The notes under the pieces are model-generated. The model searched no databases. It saw only the letters and a program-made list of their open reading frames with translations, and was not told where the DNA came from. A program made the translations under genes and the position numbers. Below are positions 1 to 8,653 of a stretch of 64,000 nt of DNA, in pieces. Every line of letters starts with the position of its first letter. Within the stretch, counting starts at the first letter, position 1. Source of the stretch: Nocardioides eburneiflavus (GTDB taxonomy: Bacteria > Actinomycetota > Actinomycetes > Propionibacteriales > Nocardioidaceae); the NCBI RefSeq assembly GCF_004785795.1, contig NZ_SRRO01000001.1:868001-932000 (forward strand). Direction: 5' to 3'.

Positions 1-283
1 GTCCGATGGCGACGCCTGCGACGACGACCGACGCGGCGGCCAGCAGCCCGACGCCGGCCATCCGACGCCGGCGGGAGGCGAGGTCGACGACCGGGGCTTC
101 CCGGTCGGAGGCGTCGGGACGCGGCGGGTCCAGGGGCTTCGAGCCGCGGTCGGCGACGAGCGCGGCCAGCGTCTCGTCGAGGCGGGCGACGACCTCGGCC
201 GGCGGCGGCCCGTCGTGGCGGGCGTCGGCCAGCAGGCGACGTACGGCGTCCTGCTCGGGCGGCAGGTCGGACGCGTCGGCCAT
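1..283 (-). CDS. Anti-sigma-M-like membrane protein, N-terminal part (runs off the left edge)
   Basis: The reading frame starts at ATG 283 and leaves the window after about 94 codons. A strong ribosome-binding site (AGGAGGTG, complement of 291-298) lies 7 bases before the start. The visible part is an acidic soluble head, then a basic stretch (SRRRRMAG) and the start of a membrane segment rich in Ala/Val/Leu. It lies directly downstream of the sigma gene on the same strand, which is where the partner anti-sigma factor of SigM is found in related genomes. Function is inferred from position and topology; the extracytoplasmic part is not visible. Confidence 0.7.
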   Translation of the reverse strand, partial: MADASDLPPEQDAVRRLLADARHDGPPPAEVVARLDETLAALVADRGSKPLDPPRPDASDREAPVVDLASRRRRMAGVGLLAAASVVVAGVAIG

Positions 284-327
284 CGTGGGTCACCTCCTCG
301 GGGGTCGGGTGGGGAACGGGGGCGGGC

Positions 328-996
328 TCAGGGCGCGGGCGGGCCGCGGGGCCGCACGGTGGGTTGGACGGGACCGTCCGGGGGCGGGTTCCCGGGAGGG
401 GGGTCACCCGCGGGGTGGCGCAGGTCGCCCAGCAGGCCGGCGAGCCGGGTGCGCCCGCGCGAGCAGCGTGACTTCACGGTGCCCTCGGCACAGCCGAGCA
501 TCTGCGCCACCTCCGCCACCGGGTAGCCCTCCATGTCGACGAGGACGAGCGCGGCCCGCTGCTCGGGCGGGAGGGTGGCCAGCGCGTCGAGGACCCGGCG
601 GCGGCGCTCGGCGACCTCGGCCGCCTCGTCGGGCCGGTCGTCGCGGGCGTCGGTCGCGACCACGGTCCCGCGGTCGTCGACGTCGTCGGGGAGCGCGTCG
701 AAGCGCCGGATCTTCGCGGCACGGAGCCGGTCGAGGCAGGCGTTGACCACGACCCGGTGCAGCCAGGTCGTGACGGCCGCCTCGCCACGGAAGGAGCCCG
801 CCCGCCGGAACGCGGCGACCATTCCGTCCTGCAGTCCGTCGGCGGCGTCGTCGGGGTTGCCCATGGTGCGCAGCGCGACGGCCCACAGCCGGTCGCGGTG
901 GCGGGCGAAGAGTGCGCCGAAGGCGTCCGGGTCGCCGTCTACGTGGGCGCGGAGCAGCTCCTGGTCGGAGCGTTCGTCGCTCGCCGGCGTGGTCAT
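328..996 (-). CDS. sigM: ECF RNA polymerase sigma factor, SigM type
   Basis: A 222-residue sigma-70 family protein of the extracytoplasmic-function group. Region 2 is at about residues 20-90 (DAFGALFARHRDRLW, then a TTWLHRVVVNACLDRLR stretch) and region 4 at about 135-185 (LPPEQRAALVLVDMEGYPVAEVA followed by GTVKSRCSRGRTRL, helix-turn-helix). The tail is Pro-rich. The start is ATG 996, whose ATGA overlaps the stop of the upstream pseudokinase gene, so the two are translationally coupled. The anti-sigma gene follows 44 bases on. Position beside murJ identifies it as the SigM ortholog. The open frame extends upstream to 1665, but that part is the shadow of the pseudokinase. Confidence 0.88.
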   Translation of the reverse strand: MTTPASDERSDQELLRAHVDGDPDAFGALFARHRDRLWAVALRTMGNPDDAADGLQDGMVAAFRRAGSFRGEAAVTTWLHRVVVNACLDRLRAAKIRRFDALPDDVDDRGTVVATDARDDRPDEAAEVAERRRRVLDALATLPPEQRAALVLVDMEGYPVAEVAQMLGCAEGTVKSRCSRGRTRLAGLLGDLRHPAGDPPPGNPPPDGPVQPTVRPRGPPAP

Positions 997-2915
997 CCGA
1001 GGACCTGCACCTCGGTGATCGTCCCGCGGAACCCGCCCTCGACCGGCGGCAGGATCGTCAGCCAGACCGTGACGTAGCGACCCGAGACCGCCTCGTCGAG
1101 GTCGATGGCCAGGTCGCCGGCGCCGGACGCCGTCCCGACTGGCGTGAGGCCGGCGATGCCGGTCGGCGGCTCGGAGGTGACGTACGCGGCGAGCGCGGTC
1201 TGGCCGCCCTCGGTCGACACCAGCACCTGGCGCACCGCCCGCGTCGAGCCGAGGTCGACGACGAGGCCCACACCGGTCTTGAGGCCGGCGGGACCGAAGT
1301 TCTGCAGGTAGGTCGAGGTGCTCCACGAGGTGGCCGGGTCGCCGTCGAGGACGTTGGGCACGGAGTCCGGGTTCTCCACGCCGCCGTCGGTGCCCTGGGG
1401 GTCGAAGTCGTCGGCGACCAGGTCCTCGAACGGTGTCGGCTCGGCCACGGTCGGGGACGGGGATGTCGTCGGCTCGTCGCTGGAGCCGGGCGTCGGCGGC
1501 GTGAGTCCGAGCTGGTAGGCCGCGACCGCCGCCACCCCGACCAGCAGGCAGGCGCCGACGATCATGGCGAGCCGGATCCAGCTGCGACCGGGCACCTGCT
1601 CGCCGGTGTCGTCGAGACCGTCGCTGGTCCCCCAGCGGTCGCCGGGCCAGGACCCCGATCCCCACGACCCGGTGTCACGACCCGCAGGCTGCACGCCGGA
1701 GCCGCGGCCCGCATCCTGGCTGGACTCCCACGGCCAGTAGTCCGGGTTGGCCGAGGCGGCGCGACTGCCGGCGCGCGGGCGGCGTACGGGCTCTCCCTCG
1801 GGCGGGTCGGGAGCGAACAGGGGCTTGGGCGCGGGCTCGTGGAGCGGGGGCGGAGGTGCGGGCTTCTCGGCGCGGGCGCGGAGCCAGTCGACCTCGTCGT
1901 CGTCGTGGAAGACCGGCATCCCGGCCTGGGTGGGCAGCTCGGTGACCGGGACGGCGTCGACCTCGGTCGCACCCTCGGGCTCCGGCTCGGGCTGGGGCTC
2001 CGGCTCGGGCTCCGGCTCGGGGTCCGGCTGGGGCGCGGGTGCCGGGTCGTCGGCAGCCACGACGGGAACGACCGCCGTCGGCGTCGGGGGCGAGGACGGG
2101 TCGGCCGCCTCGGGGACGGCCGGTCGTCCGCCCGCCACCGGCACGTGGGTCCCGGTCATCTCGCCGACGTAGTCGAGCAGGAGGTCGCGGATGGTGCGCG
2201 CCGACGGGTGTCCGCTGGTGGCGGCATCGTGCGGGTTGAGCACCTGGTCGCAGAGCGCGTCGAGCACGCGGGGGATGCCCGCGCGCACCCGCCGGGGGCG
2301 CAGCACCTCGCCGTGGACCTCGGGCGCGGGCGGCACGGCCGACTCCGACACGCCCGCCCACTTGCCGGTGAGGGTGCAGTAGAGCAGGCCGGCGAGGTCG
2401 ATCTCGTCGACGTTGGTGCGCCCGGGCGGCAGGCCGCGCAGGGCCGCCTCGACACCGAAGCCGATCAGGCGCACCTGGCCGTGCTGGTCGACGAGCACGT
2501 TCTCCGGCGTCAGGGAGCCGTGGGCGAGTCCGGCGTCGTGGGCCTCGGCGATGCTGTCGGCGACCTCGGCGACCAGCCACGCGGCGCGACGGGGCGCGAG
2601 TGGACCCTCGCGGGTGAGCAGGATGTCGACGGAGTCCCCCTGCCCCCACTCGTGGACGACGAAGCACAGCCCGTCGGCCGACTCGGCGTCCAGCACCCGC
2701 AGGAGGCGACGGTTGACCACCGGGCCGGTGCGGCGGGCCGCGTCGAGCATCGGCTGGGCGCGCTCGTCGTCGGCGGAGAGGATGTGCACGGCCACGGGCC
2801 GGTGCAGCACGAGGTCGTGGGCTCGCCAGAACCTGCCCGACCCGGCCTCGGCCAGGAGGTCGTCGAGGCGGTAGCGCTCGGCGAGCACGTCACCGGCCTG
2901 CTTCGACGTCGGCAC
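993..2915 (-). CDS. Membrane-anchored pseudokinase with extracellular discoidin-like domain
   Basis: This 640-residue protein has a kinase-like fold at about 10-270, an acidic Pro/Glu-rich linker (about 285-330), one membrane segment (about 446-470) and an extracellular beta-rich domain with a VLDGDPATSWST motif typical of discoidin/F5-8-type modules. The catalytic loop reads HGSLTPENV (about 131) instead of HRDxKxxN and the DFG position reads GFG, so the catalytic Asp residues are missing. In mycobacteria the same modules form the C-terminal part of MviN/MurJ, where the phosphorylated pseudokinase recruits FhaA; here they are a separate gene next to murJ. GTG start with a GGGAGGTGGGG ribosome site. 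Confidence 0.82.
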   Translation of the reverse strand: MPTSKQAGDVLAERYRLDDLLAEAGSGRFWRAHDLVLHRPVAVHILSADDERAQPMLDAARRTGPVVNRRLLRVLDAESADGLCFVVHEWGQGDSVDILLTREGPLAPRRAAWLVAEVADSIAEAHDAGLAHGSLTPENVLVDQHGQVRLIGFGVEAALRGLPPGRTNVDEIDLAGLLYCTLTGKWAGVSESAVPPAPEVHGEVLRPRRVRAGIPRVLDALCDQVLNPHDAATSGHPSARTIRDLLLDYVGEMTGTHVPVAGGRPAVPEAADPSSPPTPTAVVPVVAADDPAPAPQPDPEPEPEPEPQPEPEPEGATEVDAVPVTELPTQAGMPVFHDDDEVDWLRARAEKPAPPPPLHEPAPKPLFAPDPPEGEPVRRPRAGSRAASANPDYWPWESSQDAGRGSGVQPAGRDTGSWGSGSWPGDRWGTSDGLDDTGEQVPGRSWIRLAMIVGACLLVGVAAVAAYQLGLTPPTPGSSDEPTTSPSPTVAEPTPFEDLVADDFDPQGTDGGVENPDSVPNVLDGDPATSWSTSTYLQNFGPAGLKTGVGLVVDLGSTRAVRQVLVSTEGGQTALAAYVTSEPPTGIAGLTPVGTASGAGDLAIDLDEAVSGRYVTVWLTILPPVEGGFRGTITEVQVLG

Positions 2916-2979
2916 CGCTCACCCCACCTCCCTCACGCTTCCCACTGCTTCCCACTGCTTGCCGCCACTCTAGGGAGTC

Positions 2980-4620
2980 TCACGTCCTCCGCAGCCGCGC
3001 CGCGACGGTGTCGACCAGGCCGGTGACCTCGCTCACCCGCAGCAGACGCGCACCGAGGAGCACGACCACGCCGCCGGCGAGCGTGCTCAGCCCACCGCGG
3101 GTCACTCCGACGAGCGGGCCGGGCTGGTCCCCGAGTCCCGCCATCGACAGCCCCACCAGCCACGTCACGGCCGCGGCGGCAGCGAGCACCACCGCCATCC
3201 GGACGAGGAACCGCAGCAGCTGGGGCGTCTCCAGGCCACCGACGGTCCGACGGAGCAGGACGAAGCTCGCCAGCGCGCCGACGGCGTACGAGGCGAGGTA
3301 GGCGAGCACCAGCATCGGTGCGGTCTCCGAGGCCGGGCGGTTCGGCACGAGCGCGGTCGCGACGGCGATGTTCGTCAGCGAGACGGCGAGCTGGATGAAG
3401 AACACCAGCCGGGTCATCTCCATCGCGTAGAAGCCGCGCAGCATGAAGTAGTGGACGGTGAAGAAGACCAGCGCCGGCCCGAACAGCGCGAGGGTCGGCG
3501 CGAAGCTGGCGGCCCGCTCGGCACCGTCGCCCCACCCGAAGGCAGCGCCCGCGACGTCGCCCGCGACGATCGGCAGCAGCACGGCGAAGGGCAGCACCAG
3601 TGCGAGCGAGGTCCGCAGCGTGGAGCCGACGGTGCTGCCGAGCTCGGGGAGGCGGTCCTCGTGCGCGAGCGAGGAGAGCCGCGGCAGGACGGCCGTCGCC
3701 AGCGAGACCGTGACGATCGCGTGGGGCACCATCATGATGAGCAGGCTCGTGGAGTAGATCGTGATGCCGGTGCCGTCGCCGCCGTCGGCGGTGCCGCCCG
3801 AGGCGAGCTTGACCACGACGAGGTACGCGGCCTGGGTGGCGATGACGAACAGCACCGTCCACACGCCGAGCGACAGCGTCTTCCTGAGCTCGGGGTCGCG
3901 GAAGTCGAAGCGCGGCCGGTAGACGAAGCCGGACGACCGGAGGTAGGGCAGCAGCACCAGGCACTGCGCCGCGATGCCGATCGTCGAGCCGAGGCCGAGC
4001 AGCACCTCCTGCGCGGCGTCGAAGGGGGCGTACTGGGCGACGGTCTTGCCGGCGGGGCCCCAGACGACGAGGTAGACCACGAGCATCGCCATGGCGATGA
4101 GGTTGTTGGCGATCGGCGCCCACATCATCGGACCGAAGCGGCCGCGCGCGTTGAGCACCTGCCCGACCAGCACGTACATGCCGTAGAAGAAGACCTGGGG
4201 CAGGCACCACCGGGTCAGGTCGATGATCGACTCGAGGTGCGCGGCACGGTCCGGGTCGAGGTAGCGGTCGTCGAGGTAGATCTTCAGCAGCTGGGGTGCG
4301 AGGACGACCAGGAGCACGGTGACCGCGCCGAGGAAGAGCGCGGAGAGCGTGATGACCCTGCTGGCGTACGCGTCGCCGCCGTCGGGGTCGTCCTTGATCC
4401 GACGGACGAGCTGCGGCACCAGGACGGCGTTGAAGATGCCGCCGGCCAGCAGGATGTAGACCATGTTGGGCAGCGTGTTGGCGATGGTGAACAGGTCGGC
4501 GCGCAGGAAGGCGCCCAGGGCGGTCACCAGGAGGGCTGCCCGGACGTAGCCGGAGGCCCGCGAGACCACCGTGCCCGCCGCCATCACCGCCGACGAGTGC
4601 AGGATGCGCTGCTCGGTCAT
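2980..4620 (-). CDS. murJ: MurJ lipid II flippase
   Basis: A 546-residue integral membrane protein of the MviN/MurJ branch of the MOP exporter superfamily, with about 14 predicted membrane segments. The N-terminus (MAAGTVVSRASGYVR) and the GGIFNAVLVPQL segment are family signatures. It flips lipid II across the cytoplasmic membrane for peptidoglycan synthesis. The ATG start at 4620 overlaps the stop of the upstream DUF6049 gene. The length is that of a bare MurJ core; the mycobacterial C-terminal pseudokinase extension is encoded by the next gene downstream. Confidence 0.93.
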   Translation of the reverse strand: MTEQRILHSSAVMAAGTVVSRASGYVRAALLVTALGAFLRADLFTIANTLPNMVYILLAGGIFNAVLVPQLVRRIKDDPDGGDAYASRVITLSALFLGAVTVLLVVLAPQLLKIYLDDRYLDPDRAAHLESIIDLTRWCLPQVFFYGMYVLVGQVLNARGRFGPMMWAPIANNLIAMAMLVVYLVVWGPAGKTVAQYAPFDAAQEVLLGLGSTIGIAAQCLVLLPYLRSSGFVYRPRFDFRDPELRKTLSLGVWTVLFVIATQAAYLVVVKLASGGTADGGDGTGITIYSTSLLIMMVPHAIVTVSLATAVLPRLSSLAHEDRLPELGSTVGSTLRTSLALVLPFAVLLPIVAGDVAGAAFGWGDGAERAASFAPTLALFGPALVFFTVHYFMLRGFYAMEMTRLVFFIQLAVSLTNIAVATALVPNRPASETAPMLVLAYLASYAVGALASFVLLRRTVGGLETPQLLRFLVRMAVVLAAAAAVTWLVGLSMAGLGDQPGPLVGVTRGGLSTLAGGVVVLLGARLLRVSEVTGLVDTVAARLRRT

Positions 4621-6881
4621 GGTCGCTCCGCGGTCGTGCCCTCGAGGTCGGCGCGGTCGACGTCGCCTGCGGCCCGCTCCGTGATCGGCGCCGTCCCCGG
4701 CTCTGCGTCGGATGCGGCCAGCTCGGCCCGGCGCTGCCGGATCTGGCCGGGCAGCCGGTAGCCGATCATCCCGAACAGCACGAGCGCACCCACGACCATG
4801 ACGATCCAGATCAGCGCGCTCACCCGCGCCGCCCGGATCGGCAGTTCCGCCGACGAGCCGAGCGGGACCCCGTCGGGGCTGGTGACGGCGAGGCGGAGGT
4901 TGTGCACGCCGCCCTGGGTCGTGCTCGCCTCGAACCGCACGACGCTGCGCGCGCGTGGTCCGAGCTCACGCACGCCGTCGCCGCCGGTGACGGTCATGTC
5001 GCCGTCGGTCGCCACCTGGATCCGTACGCTCACCGGCTGGTCGAGGCCGTTGACCAGGGTCACGCCGAGCGGCCCGGAGTCGCTGGAGAGCGTCACGGCG
5101 GGCGGCACCTCGATGGAGACCTTGTCGAGCTCGGCCTGGAGCGCCGCGTCCACCCGGGCGGCTGCGGCCCGCCCCAGGCGCGGGCGCTCGCGGTGCTGCT
5201 CCGACAGGCTCACCAGCACCTCGTCGCGGACCTGGTTCTCGACGAGGGTCTGCTGCGTCAGCACCTGCTCGAGGAGCGTGGCCTTGGCGGAGGCCCGGTT
5301 CGCCACCGCGAAGTTGGAGGGGTCGAGCTCCTCGCCCTGGTCCTCCTCATTGTAGGCGAGTCTGGACGTGGCCACGTCCGTCGCCGGGCCGTCGGCGACC
5401 TGCTCGACCGGGACGACCTCCAGCCACGACTGCTCGAGGTCGGTGAAGAACGAGTCGGCGTCCTCCCCGCGCCAGACCGTGGGCAGCGTGACCACGAGCG
5501 GGGCCCGCTGCCCGTCGATGAGGCGGATCGCTGCCTCGCTCAGCAGCCGCTGCCGCAGCGCGAGTGGGTCGTTGGCCGCGGTCGGCCCGGGACCGCCGGC
5601 CTCGGCACCCGTGCTGGTGACGACCACCTCGCGGTCGAGCAGGCGTACGACCGAGCGCTCGGGCGGGATGGCGAAGGCGTTGTCGCCGAGCAGGACGACC
5701 GCACTGGTGGGCGTGCGGGCGAGGGCCTCCGCGCTCAGCACGTCGCTGGCGGGCGCGATGGCGAAGCGGGCCGAGATGCCCATGGCGCCCATCACCTCGG
5801 CGCTCCGGTCCAGGGCCTGGTCGTAGCGCGTCGCGTCGTTGCGCACCGCGGCCGAGACGTCGAGGTCGCCGTAGGGGAGCACGAGGACCTGGTCGGTGCC
5901 CACGAGCGCCTTGAACCGGAGGAGCCAGTCCGACGCGGCCTCGGCCAGCGCGGCCTCCTCCTCGCTGGGCTCCTCGGTGGGCTCGGGCTGCGTGGGGGAC
6001 AGGGACTCGGTCGGGCTGGCGGTGCTGGTGTCGTCCGTGGCGCCGTCCTCGGTGCCCGCCTCGGGCTCCTCGGTCGGGGTCGGCTCCGGGAGCGTCGCCG
6101 GGTCGGGGGCCAGGGTGCGTGGCCCGTTGCCGTTGGCCAGCCTGCTGAGGGCGACGAGCACGGCCGGGTCCACGAGCCAGCTGTACGGCGTGGTGCCGGC
6201 CGACTCGGCCATGTCGAGGACGCCGTCGAGGCTCCCGCCCTCTTCGAGGCGCGCGGCCCAGCGCTCGGCTCCCGCGACGGACCCGTCCCGGGCGTACCAG
6301 ATGCGGTGGCGGACCGGCAGCACGACCGACGCCTCCTGGGTGCGGTCGCCGGTGGGCCGCATCGGGATGAACGTGCGGGCCCGGCCGTCGGCGATGTCGT
6401 CGCGCGGCACGGAGCTGTCGCCGAGCGCGTGGATCCCGATCCAGTAGACGCCCGGCTGGCCGGACGTCTCGAAGAGCTCCACCGGGACGGTGTCGGTGAA
6501 GGTCGCGGTCTGGCCCGGCGCGAGGGTGTCGACGGTGTCGAAGGTGCCGGGCGCGGTCACCCGCTGCCCGACGAACTCGCTGGCCGGCACGGTCAGCGAC
6601 GCCTTCAGCGTGGCGGCGTCGAGGATCGGGGTCTGTGCGGAGAACGCATGGAGGTTGACCCGCGTGAAGGTCTCGTCGCTGACGTTGGTCACCGTGCCGG
6701 TGATCTCGACGTCGCCGTTGCGCGGCAGCTCGGGGCTGATCGTGTCGATGTGCACGACGAGCGGGTCGGGGTCCTCCGCGGCGGCCGCCGCCACGGACGG
6801 CGCCGCGGCGAGCCCGGCGACCGCGCCGCCGAGGGTCAGGAGCCCCGCCAGGGCAGCACGGAACACGGACGGGCGGGGCAC
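4617..6881 (-). CDS. DUF6049 family secreted, membrane-anchored protein
   Basis: A 754-residue protein with an N-terminal signal peptide (to about residue 33), a large extracellular part, an acidic Pro/Thr/Glu-rich linker (about 255-300) and a C-terminal membrane segment (about 690-712) followed by a basic tail. This architecture immediately upstream of murJ is conserved in actinobacteria (the mycobacterial counterpart lies beside mviN). Function is unknown; an envelope-assembly role is inferred from the operon. The GTG start at 6881 sits 6 bases after a TAGCAT -10 element, so it is probably leaderless. Confidence 0.8.
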   Translation of the reverse strand: MPRPSVFRAALAGLLTLGGAVAGLAAAPSVAAAAAEDPDPLVVHIDTISPELPRNGDVEITGTVTNVSDETFTRVNLHAFSAQTPILDAATLKASLTVPASEFVGQRVTAPGTFDTVDTLAPGQTATFTDTVPVELFETSGQPGVYWIGIHALGDSSVPRDDIADGRARTFIPMRPTGDRTQEASVVLPVRHRIWYARDGSVAGAERWAARLEEGGSLDGVLDMAESAGTTPYSWLVDPAVLVALSRLANGNGPRTLAPDPATLPEPTPTEEPEAGTEDGATDDTSTASPTESLSPTQPEPTEEPSEEEAALAEAASDWLLRFKALVGTDQVLVLPYGDLDVSAAVRNDATRYDQALDRSAEVMGAMGISARFAIAPASDVLSAEALARTPTSAVVLLGDNAFAIPPERSVVRLLDREVVVTSTGAEAGGPGPTAANDPLALRQRLLSEAAIRLIDGQRAPLVVTLPTVWRGEDADSFFTDLEQSWLEVVPVEQVADGPATDVATSRLAYNEEDQGEELDPSNFAVANRASAKATLLEQVLTQQTLVENQVRDEVLVSLSEQHRERPRLGRAAAARVDAALQAELDKVSIEVPPAVTLSSDSGPLGVTLVNGLDQPVSVRIQVATDGDMTVTGGDGVRELGPRARSVVRFEASTTQGGVHNLRLAVTSPDGVPLGSSAELPIRAARVSALIWIVMVVGALVLFGMIGYRLPGQIRQRRAELAASDAEPGTAPITERAAGDVDRADLEGTTAERP

Positions 6882-6887
6882 GCACCG

Positions 6888-6926
6888 ATGCTAGTTGTTA
6901 GGTGGTCCCTGACCGGCACCTAGACT
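6888..6926. promoter_or_regulatory. Divergent leaderless promoters for DUF6049-murJ and cca
   Basis: On the minus strand TAGCAT (6888-6893) ends 6 bases before GTG 6881. On the plus strand TAGACT (6921-6926) ends 8 bases before GTG 6935. Both fit the actinobacterial TAnnnT -10 placed so that transcription begins at or next to the start codon. No ribosome-binding site is present for either gene. Confidence 0.6.
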
Positions 6927-6934
6927 GTCCTGTC

Positions 6935-8383
6935 GTGTCCGACGCCGCCCTGCCCCCGCTCACGATCGTCGAGATCCAAAGCCGCGTCGCCGCCGAGCTG
7001 AGCCGCATCGGCTCGGTCATCGACGAGCTCGGTGCCCGGTTCGCCGAGGCCGGCGAGGAGCTGGCGCTGGTCGGCGGGCCGGTCCGCGACGCGATGATCG
7101 GGCGACTGCAGAACGACCTCGACTTCACCACCTCCGCACGCCCCGACGTGACCGAGAGGCTGGTCGCCGGCTGGGCCGACGCGGTGTGGGACATGGGCCG
7201 CGACTTCGGCACGATCGGCTGCCGCAAGGGACCGTGGCAGGTGGAGATCACGACGTACCGCTCGGAGACGTACGACCCGTCCTCCCGCAAGCCCGACGTC
7301 GACTTCGGCGACACCCTCGAGGGCGATCTCGGGCGACGCGACTTCAGTGTGAACTCGATGGCCGTCCGGGTGCCGGGCCGCGACTTCGTCGACCCGTTCG
7401 GCGGCATCGTCGACCTCGCCGAGCGGGTGCTCCGCACGCCCGGAGCACCGGAGGACTCGTTCTCCGACGACCCGCTGCGGATGATGCGGGCCGCACGCTT
7501 CGCCGCACAGCTCGGCTTCTCGGTCGCTCCCGAGGTGGTCGAGGCGATGACGGCGATGGCCGGACGGATCGAGATCATCTCCGCCGAGCGGGTGCGTGAC
7601 GAGCTGGTCAAGCTGGTCTGCGCGCCGTACCCCCGGCTCGGCCTGACCCTCCTCGTCGAGACCGGCCTGGCGACGTACGTGCTGCCGGAGCTGCCCGCCC
7701 TGGCGCTCGAGCGCGACGAGCACCACCGCCACAAGGACGTCTACGAGCACACCCTGACCGTCCTCGAGCAGTCCATCGACCTCGAGCACCGCCTCGGCGG
7801 CGGCCCGGACTTCGTCAGCCGGTTCGCCGCGCTGATGCACGACGTCGGCAAGCCGCGGACCCGCAGGTTCGAGGACGGCGGCATCGTCACCTTCCACCAC
7901 CACGACGTGGTGGGCGCCAAGATCACCCGCAAGCGGATGAAGGCGCTGCGCTTCTCCAACCACGACATCGACGCAGTCGCGCGACTGGTCGAGCTGCACC
8001 TGCGCTTCCACGGCTACGGCTCCGGCGAGTGGACCGACAGCGCGGTGCGCCGCTACGTCCGTGACGCCGGCGACCAGCTCGAGCGGCTGCACATCCTCAC
8101 CCGGGCCGACTGCACCACCCGCAACCAGCGCAAGGCCGACCGCCTGCGCCGGACGTACGACTCCCTCGAGGAGCGGATCGCGCGGCTCTCCGAGGAGGAG
8201 GAGCTGGCCGCGATCCGGCCCGACCTCGACGGCAACCGCATCATGGAGGTCCTCGGCATCGGGCCCGGCCGCGAGGTGGGGCAGGCGTACGCCTTCCTCC
8301 TCGAGCTGCGGATGGACGAGGGACCGAAGTCGCGCGAGGAGGCCGAGGCCGCGCTGCGCGAGTGGTGGGCCGCGAGGTCGTGA
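6935..8383 (+). CDS. cca: CCA tRNA nucleotidyltransferase
   Basis: Adds or repairs the 3' CCA end of tRNAs. The 482-residue protein has the class II polymerase-beta-type domain with LVGGPVRDAMIG (about 44-55) and the metal-binding NDLDFTT (about 60-67), a central RNA-binding region, and an HD domain (DVYEHTL and FAALMHDVGK, about 298-308), as usual in the actinobacterial PcnA-like form. GTG 6935 is chosen because it follows a -10 element at leaderless spacing; the open frame extends back to 6902. It is transcribed away from the murJ operon. Confidence 0.93.
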   Translation: MSDAALPPLTIVEIQSRVAAELSRIGSVIDELGARFAEAGEELALVGGPVRDAMIGRLQNDLDFTTSARPDVTERLVAGWADAVWDMGRDFGTIGCRKGPWQVEITTYRSETYDPSSRKPDVDFGDTLEGDLGRRDFSVNSMAVRVPGRDFVDPFGGIVDLAERVLRTPGAPEDSFSDDPLRMMRAARFAAQLGFSVAPEVVEAMTAMAGRIEIISAERVRDELVKLVCAPYPRLGLTLLVETGLATYVLPELPALALERDEHHRHKDVYEHTLTVLEQSIDLEHRLGGGPDFVSRFAALMHDVGKPRTRRFEDGGIVTFHHHDVVGAKITRKRMKALRFSNHDIDAVARLVELHLRFHGYGSGEWTDSAVRRYVRDAGDQLERLHILTRADCTTRNQRKADRLRRTYDSLEERIARLSEEEELAAIRPDLDGNRIMEVLGIGPGREVGQAYAFLLELRMDEGPKSREEAEAALREWWAARS

Positions 8384-8407
8384 TGCCGGGCCCGGCTCAG
8401 CCGAGTC

Positions 8408-8553
8408 GGCTCGTCCTGCCCCCCGACATGCGCCGAGTCGGCGCATCCTGACGTGGTCAGGTGTCAGGACGCGCCGACTCGGCGGTGAACAAGTGCGAGG
8501 ACGCGCCGACTCGGGGATCACGCCCCGGCGATCGAACAGCTCGAGCTCGCTGA
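8408..8553. repeat. Long palindromic intergenic repeat, copy 1 (paired with 10095-10240)
   Basis: About 145 bases nearly identical to 10095-10240. The core is a hairpin with 21-base arms (8432-8452 and 8463-8483, one mismatch) and a 10-base loop, followed by a third half-copy of the arm (about 8497-8515). The right end (after about 8515) resembles the 3' end of ino1 as found in copy 2. It follows cca, so it may terminate cca transcription; no T-tract follows. Confidence 0.8.
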
Positions 8554-8605
8554 CCGGCTGGCGAAGCCCTGCCCGAGGATGCTCCGGACCTGTGCGCGAT
8601 GACGC

Positions 8606-8653
8606 TGGTCTGACCACTTGACCATTGGTCTGACCAGTCGTAGCGTCGCGGGC
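8606..8653 (+). promoter_or_regulatory. gntR promoter with two tandem operators
   Basis: Two perfect TGGTCTGACCA palindromes (8606-8616 and 8626-8636) are exactly 20 bases apart, about two helical turns. They match the TnGTnnnACnA pattern bound by FadR-subfamily GntR proteins. A -35 TTGACC (8618-8623), 17-base spacer and -10 TAGCGT (8641-8646) lead to ATG 8654. The operators flank and overlap the -35/spacer, so autorepression of the downstream gntR-desaturase pair is inferred. Confidence 0.75.

Noticed and set aside
6..746. Long plus-strand frames over the sigma/anti-sigma genes
   Set aside because: Composition is Arg/Ala/Gly-rich without domain signatures; they are shadows of the minus-strand genes.
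2936..2962. Tandem CTTCCCACTG repeat between murJ and the pseudokinase gene
   Set aside because: Only two copies of 10 bases; could be chance or slippage, with no recognisable function.
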